Below, one piece after another: positions 59,813 to 64,000 of a stretch of DNA of 64,000 nt. Position 1 is the stretch's first letter. Every line of letters begins with the position of its first letter. The notes beneath the pieces were generated by a model. It ran no database searches. It was not told the DNA's origin and saw only the letters and a list, made by a program, of their open reading frames with translations. A program made the position numbers and the translations under genes. The stretch is from an uncultured Paracoccus sp. (GTDB lineage: Bacteria; Pseudomonadota; Alphaproteobacteria; Rhodobacterales; Rhodobacteraceae), in the NCBI GenBank assembly GCA_934533075.1, contig CAKTBJ010000008.1:1-64000 (forward strand), in the 5' to 3' direction.

Positions 59813-61498
59813 TCACTCCCCCGAGAAGCGCGTCGCCAGGCCGCGGCCGGTCCAGTCCTCCATCGCCAGATCCGCCGCGGCGTTGCGGGTCTCGATCCAT
59901 GCCGGGTCAGCGCCAAAGCGCGCATCCAGGCGGGCGAGCAACGACCGCGCCAGCCCGTCCCCGGCCGCGGCCGCCGAGGCCGCCAGCCGGTAGGCCATCG
60001 CATGGCTGCGCGCCACGCCGTCACCCTCGGCATAGGCCAGCGCCGCCGCGCGCAGCGCGGGGGGCGAGGCGAAGACATCTTCCGGGACCGCCATATCCGC
60101 CGCCGCCTGCGCCGCCAGCAGGTCGGCTGTCGCCATGCGCGCCTCGATCCGGTCCAGCAGGACCGGCGCGCGGCTGTCGCCCAGCGCGGCCGCCCGCTGG
60201 GCATGGGCATGGGCGGCGGGCGGATCGCTTTCCGCCGTCAGCCGCGCCACCGTCAGCATGGCCTCGGCGCTGTCCTCCAGCGGGCCGAGCAAGGCGATGG
60301 CGCGGCGGCTGTTCCGCGGCAGGCCGAGGCCATCGGCCAGTGCCAGACCCAGCGCCAGCGGGTCGTCGCCCTCGGGCGCCGCGATCAGCGCCAGCGGCGG
60401 GCTGGGCGGGGCATTGGTGAAAGCGGGCCGCAGAAGGGCCATCGCCGCCTCGGGATCGGGCCATTCGGTGCTGTCGAAGGCCAGCGGACGGTCGGGGCGG
60501 ATTTCCGCGGTCACGCGGCCCGGCCGGGCGATGAAGCCGGCCAGCGCCTCGGCCAGATCCTCCTGGACGGCGCGCAACGCGCTGCCCGGCGCGGCGGTGA
60601 CCACGGCCCGGACCGCATCGGCACCGACCGCATCGGGCGGCAGGATCGGCTGCACCCGCGCCCACAGCCCCAGGTCCTCGACCGAGACATGCGCCGCCTT
60701 CAGCTCGCCGCGCAGGCCGATCTCGGGCGTGGCGGGCGTCGTGGCCGGATTGCCCTTCTTGTCGAAGGTGAAATCCTGCGCCGGCGCACCGCCATAGGGG
60801 TCGCTGCCCCGGCGAATCTCGTCGAGCAGGCGCGGCGCGACCAGGCTGACGTAATCGAACGCCACGCTGGCCTCGATGCGGGCGATGCCGGGGCTGACCG
60901 CCTCGATATCGAAACGCGCGGCGCCGCTGCCGGAGATCTGGCGGGTGTCGATGACCAGCGAGTCCAGCGGGATGGTGTCGCCGCCGGTCACCATGCCGAT
61001 CATGGCCGCATTGGAACCGAAGCAATTCGCCGCGATGCTCAGGCCCGAGATTTCCAGCCGGCCGCGCATGTCCTCGGCGCCCCAGAAGCTCAGCCCCGAC
61101 AGGTCCAGCCGGCCGAGGTCGACCCGGCAATTCCGGTTCTCTCCGATCCCGGCGATGCGCAGCCCGTGCAGGGTCAGGGCGCCGCGGCGGCCATCGACCT
61201 CCAGCGCATCATAGCGGATATCGGCAAGCAGGCGGCCATAGCCGATCCCCGCCCGCACCAGCCCGCCGGCGATGGCCGCCACCGACAGGGCCGGCTCGTC
61301 GCCGCTGCCGGCAGGGGCAGGCGAGACCCCGCCAAGCACGATGGCCGCCGCCAGAGCCAGCGGCGCGAGCTGGACGAATCCCCCCGGAGCCGGCGCCTGC
61401 ACGGCACGGACATATGCGCCGCTCCGGGCCGGCGCGGCCCTTGCGGGCATGGCGGACGGGGCCGTGCCGGAAGTCGGGTAACGGGGCATCGGTCGCAT
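59813..61498 (-). CDS. Exported or membrane-anchored protein of unknown function, 561 residues
   Basis: Start 61498 follows AAGGAG by eight bases. A cytoplasmic, Arg/Pro/Ala-rich N-terminus (about 1-50) precedes one hydrophobic segment, LAPLALAAAIVLGGVSPAPA, so it is probably anchored or secreted. Residues about 60-310 form a beta-rich region with LTLHGLRIAGIG and LDLSGLSFWGAEDMRG. The C-terminal part is helical and Sel1-like (LALGLALADGLGLPRNSRRA, AHAHAQRAAALGDSRAPV, YAEGDGVARSHAMAYRLAAS). Sel1-like repeats usually mediate protein contacts. No operon partners; it is flanked by long non-coding stretches. Confidence 0.75.
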   Translation of the reverse strand: MRPMPRYPTSGTAPSAMPARAAPARSGAYVRAVQAPAPGGFVQLAPLALAAAIVLGGVSPAPAGSGDEPALSVAAIAGGLVRAGIGYGRLLADIRYDALEVDGRRGALTLHGLRIAGIGENRNCRVDLGRLDLSGLSFWGAEDMRGRLEISGLSIAANCFGSNAAMIGMVTGGDTIPLDSLVIDTRQISGSGAARFDIEAVSPGIARIEASVAFDYVSLVAPRLLDEIRRGSDPYGGAPAQDFTFDKKGNPATTPATPEIGLRGELKAAHVSVEDLGLWARVQPILPPDAVGADAVRAVVTAAPGSALRAVQEDLAEALAGFIARPGRVTAEIRPDRPLAFDSTEWPDPEAAMALLRPAFTNAPPSPPLALIAAPEGDDPLALGLALADGLGLPRNSRRAIALLGPLEDSAEAMLTVARLTAESDPPAAHAHAQRAAALGDSRAPVLLDRIEARMATADLLAAQAAADMAVPEDVFASPPALRAAALAYAEGDGVARSHAMAYRLAASAAAAGDGLARSLLARLDARFGADPAWIETRNAAADLAMEDWTGRGLATRFSGE

Positions 61499-62401
61499 GA
61501 ATGGCTCCTTCAGGCTCGGATCGGGCATAACAGACGGCAGCCCAACACGGTTTGCAAGCCGAAACCCGGCCCCGGCAACCGGCCCGGCCGCCACCCGCCG
61601 GCCATGCCGCGAGGTCCGGGCCGGTCGCCGGGGAGGGCGCGCGATGTCTACTCATGCCGCAAGGTTCCCTGGCTGCGCGTGATCGCGCCCAAGGGGTCGA
61701 GGCGGCGGTCGATGGCGTTGAGAAGATGCAGATCGAGCGATGAAAGCACTGTTACAGACCTGGGCGGACCCCATCGACAGGGCCAACGCCGGCTTGTTCG
61801 CAATCTTTTCCGCCTGACCGGGCATGGTGCGGCCGGTGACTGAACCATGAAGGGGGGGACACACTATCCGGCGGGGGCTGGGGATTCAGCGGCTGACCAC
61901 AACGCTGGCGGCATTTCGGCGCAATCGGGCGGGGCGCAATCGCCATCAGACGACCGGCCTGCCACCCATCACTATGGTTGCTTGCGATCCGGGTCCGGTG
62001 CCTTGGGTGCCGCCGGCCGGGTTGTGGCCATCATCTGCGGCGCGGGCGTCATGAGGCTCAGGTGTGGTATTCCGGTCAGCTCCGGTTTCATGGCTGTTGT
62101 GAGCCGACGTCACAACATCCCGGATCGCCTGCCGGTTGTGATCGGATTGTAGAGGCCGCACAAACCCGCTTATCCGATTTTACACCCATCCTATGCCAGA
62201 ACCCCGAGAAATGGCTAAGACGGTACGGTCGCCGCCGCGTCTGGAACCGGCGAAGAGCCATCGCTTCCAGCCGGAGGCACCCGTTCATTGTGCTTTGGCA
62301 CCCCGTCGCGCTTGGCCGCAGCAATATCGCTCACCCCTGGAATTGCGGGTCTGCTCTCCTCTCCTGCAAGGCCCGGCACTCTTCCAAGGGCGCATGAAGG
62401 A
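61499..62401. other. Non-coding or decayed region, about 900 bases
   Basis: No gene can be supported. Base composition is less extreme than the neighbouring genes. Two short stretches look like gene fragments. One is minus-strand codons ending near 61648 (LDLHLLNAIDRRLDPLGA). The other is a plus-strand stretch near 62170-62390. Neither has a start or recognisable family. This may be a graveyard of an inserted element. Confidence 0.45.
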
Positions 62402-63196
62402 TCACCGCCGCGTGCCGCGACGCCGCAGGACCTCGTAGGCCACCGCGCCGATGACCGTCGCGGCGATGATGACCAGGGCCAGCGCGTTCACCGCCGGGGT
62501 CAGGCCGGTGCGCACCTTGGTGGCGATGAACACGGTTAGCGGCGTCTCGAAGCCGCGCACGAACAGGGTGGTGTTGTAGTTCTCGATGGATTGCAGCACC
62601 GCCAGCCCGCCCGAGGCCAGCAGCGCCGGCCGCAAAAACGGCAGCAGCACCCGCCGGAACACCATGAACCGCGAGGCGCCGAGGCCCAGGGCGGCCTCCT
62701 CCTGCGTGCGGTCGAAGCGTTGCAGGCGGGCGATCACCATCAGCATGACATAGCAGATGATGAAGGTGGATTGCGCGATCACGATCAGGAACAGCCCGCC
62801 GCCCACGCCCACCTGCCGCCACAGGATCAGCGTGGAAATCCCGATCACCACCCCCGGCGTCAGCAGGGGCGAGACCATGACCGCATAGGCGAAGCTGCGC
62901 GCGCGTGCATGCAGCGTGGTCAGCACCAGCGCCGCCGCCGTGCCGACCGGAACCACCACGGCCACCACGCCGAGGGCCACGAGGATCGAGGTGCCCAGCG
63001 ACTGCCACATCGCCCTGTCCGCCCACATGGCGGAAAACCAGTCCAGCGTCGTGCCCTGCCACGGGATCACCGTGGGAAAGCGGCTGGTGTTGAAGGCGGC
63101 GGCGGACATGATGACCAGCGGCATGAACAGATAGGCGATGAACAGCACCAGATAGAGGGCCATCATCGCGCGAAAGATGCGGTCAGCCCAACTCAT
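62402..63196 (-). CDS. ABC transporter permease, PotC-like (spermidine/putrescine type)
   Basis: The 264-residue inner-membrane protein has six hydrophobic segments, beginning ALYLVLFIAYLFMPLVIMSA. The PotC-type SRFPTVIPWQGTTLDWFSAM periplasmic segment and the coupling loop EEAALGLGASRFMVFRRVLL follow. The start at 63196 overlaps the upstream permease stop by four bases (ATGA). It forms a channel with the PotB-like protein. The ATPase and binding protein are presumably beyond the right edge. Polyamine-type transporters also carry other small cations or opines, so the substrate is tentative. Confidence 0.9.
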   Translation of the reverse strand: MSWADRIFRAMMALYLVLFIAYLFMPLVIMSAAAFNTSRFPTVIPWQGTTLDWFSAMWADRAMWQSLGTSILVALGVVAVVVPVGTAAALVLTTLHARARSFAYAVMVSPLLTPGVVIGISTLILWRQVGVGGGLFLIVIAQSTFIICYVMLMVIARLQRFDRTQEEAALGLGASRFMVFRRVLLPFLRPALLASGGLAVLQSIENYNTTLFVRGFETPLTVFIATKVRTGLTPAVNALALVIIAATVIGAVAYEVLRRRGTRR

Positions 63197-64000
63197 TTCG
63201 CGACATCCGCCAGGTTGACGCGGGCAATGCGCAGCGTGGCCAGCACCACGGCGAGGCACAGGACCAGCAGGGTCAGCGCATAGGCCGCGCCCCGGTTCCA
63301 GTCGCCACCCTCGAAGAACCAGTTGTAGATGATCTCGGTGAACCAGCGGCTGCCGGGCGAGCCGAGCAAGGCGGGCGCGACATAGGACCCCGCCGCCAGC
63401 ATGAAGGTAAAGACGCAGCCGGTGGCGATGCCGGCCTTGGCATGGGGAATGACCACGCGGCGATGGATGCGCAAGGTGCTGGCGCCAAGGTCGCGCGCGG
63501 CCTCGATCTGCGCCTTTTCCAGGCTTTCGATGGCGTTGTAGATCGGCAGCAGCATGAACAGGATATAGGCATAGACCATCCCGGCCAGCACGCCGCCATC
63601 GCCCTGCCAGCGGATCGGCGCGTCGATGATGCCCAGCCCCAGCAGCGCCGCGTTCAGCGGCCCGCGATAGGCCAGCAGGATATACCAGGCCAGCGTGCGC
63701 AGCACCTCGTTGATGAAGAAGGGGATGACCAGCGCGATCAGGAAGATTTCCAGCTGCCCCGGCCCGGCCCGCTGCGCCAGCCAGAAGGCGATGGGATAGC
63801 AGACCAGAAACGTCACCGCCGCCACCAGCGCGCTGGCCCAGACGGTCTTGAAGAAGATCGCCCGATGAGTCGGCTCACCCGCCAGATAGAGGAAGTTCCG
63901 CAAGGAATACTGGTCGCGCGGCCCGCCCAGTTCCGCCGGCGGCAGGTTCGGGCGCAGCGCATAGTCGATCATCATCAGGTTCGGCGCCAGCACCATCCCG
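63193..64000 (-). CDS. ABC transporter permease, PotB-like (partial, 5' end beyond the window)
   Basis: At least 267 residues are visible. The reading frame stays open to the right edge, and the visible start (FMVLAP-type MVLAPNLMMIDYALRP) corresponds to the end of the first helix in PotB proteins, so the true start lies outside. Features are NFLYLAGEPTHRAIFFKTVW, the YPIAFWLAQRAGP segment and the coupling loop KAQIEAARDLGASTLRIHRR. It is coupled to the PotC-like gene by a four-base overlap. Confidence 0.9.
   Translation of the reverse strand, partial: GMVLAPNLMMIDYALRPNLPPAELGGPRDQYSLRNFLYLAGEPTHRAIFFKTVWASALVAAVTFLVCYPIAFWLAQRAGPGQLEIFLIALVIPFFINEVLRTLAWYILLAYRGPLNAALLGLGIIDAPIRWQGDGGVLAGMVYAYILFMLLPIYNAIESLEKAQIEAARDLGASTLRIHRRVVIPHAKAGIATGCVFTFMLAAGSYVAPALLGSPGSRWFTEIIYNWFFEGGDWNRGAAYALTLLVLCLAVVLATLRIARVNLADVAK

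Noticed and set aside
1..64000. tRNA, rRNA and riboswitch genes
   Set aside because: Reading both strands I saw no T-loop-type GGTTCGAATCC, no rRNA segment and no known riboswitch core. A covariance-model scan would be needed to exclude small RNAs.

Overview
The window is GC-rich alphaproteobacterial chromosome. Its gene style, with many 4-base ATGA overlaps, dipeptide-type ABC operons, NepR/EcfG stress genes and a trehalose operon, suggests Rhodobacterales, most likely Paracoccus or a close relative. This genus guess is inference; there is no rRNA or other marker gene here, and I saw no tRNA.

Layout. 1-482: the decaying end of a CRISPR array (32-base near-palindromic repeat) that runs off the left edge. 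545-27555: a catabolic region with three complete peptide/opine-type (family 5) ABC importers, each beside its own enzymes and regulators. Set 1 (545-11845) joins an importer and a GlpD-like FAD enzyme to a divergent Old-Yellow-Enzyme-type demethylase-like flavoprotein, an enolase-superfamily enzyme and an AraC/GlxA-type regulator. Set 2 (11981-20216) is an importer divergent from a YtcJ-like amidohydrolase and a CobW-type GTPase. Set 3 (20254-27555) is an importer with a GntR-type regulator, divergent from an AstE/aspartoacylase-like deacylase. 28145-32478: an MFS transporter and a long Orn/Lys/Arg decarboxylase.

32479-48462 is a general-stress island. It holds a HWE histidine kinase, a NepR-like anti-sigma factor, an EcfG-type sigma factor and an odd protein with a sigma region 2-like tail. 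Around them are typical stress effectors: DUF892 ferritin-like, cysteine hydrolase, GlsB/YeaQ, PRC-barrel, small disordered proteins, a 24-residue membrane peptide and otsB-GH15-otsA. Seven of these transcription units are preceded by GGAAC-N16-(C/G)GTT, the EcfG promoter form with an invariant 16-base spacer.

48564-58641 is a complete type II-C CRISPR-Cas system. It has a 78-repeat/77-spacer array (constant 66-base period), then cas2, cas1 and cas9 read leftwards toward the array, and a divergent tracrRNA with an anti-repeat and intrinsic terminator. Two features stand out. Each repeat appears to carry its own promoter. The cas9 leader contains a well-started 73-codon ORF and a second anti-repeat-like stretch.

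58662-62401 is a decayed stretch: a possible IS end, a GntR regulator without its DNA-binding domain and non-coding DNA, around a secreted or anchored protein of unknown function. 62402-64000 holds two polyamine-type ABC permeases, the second cut by the right edge.
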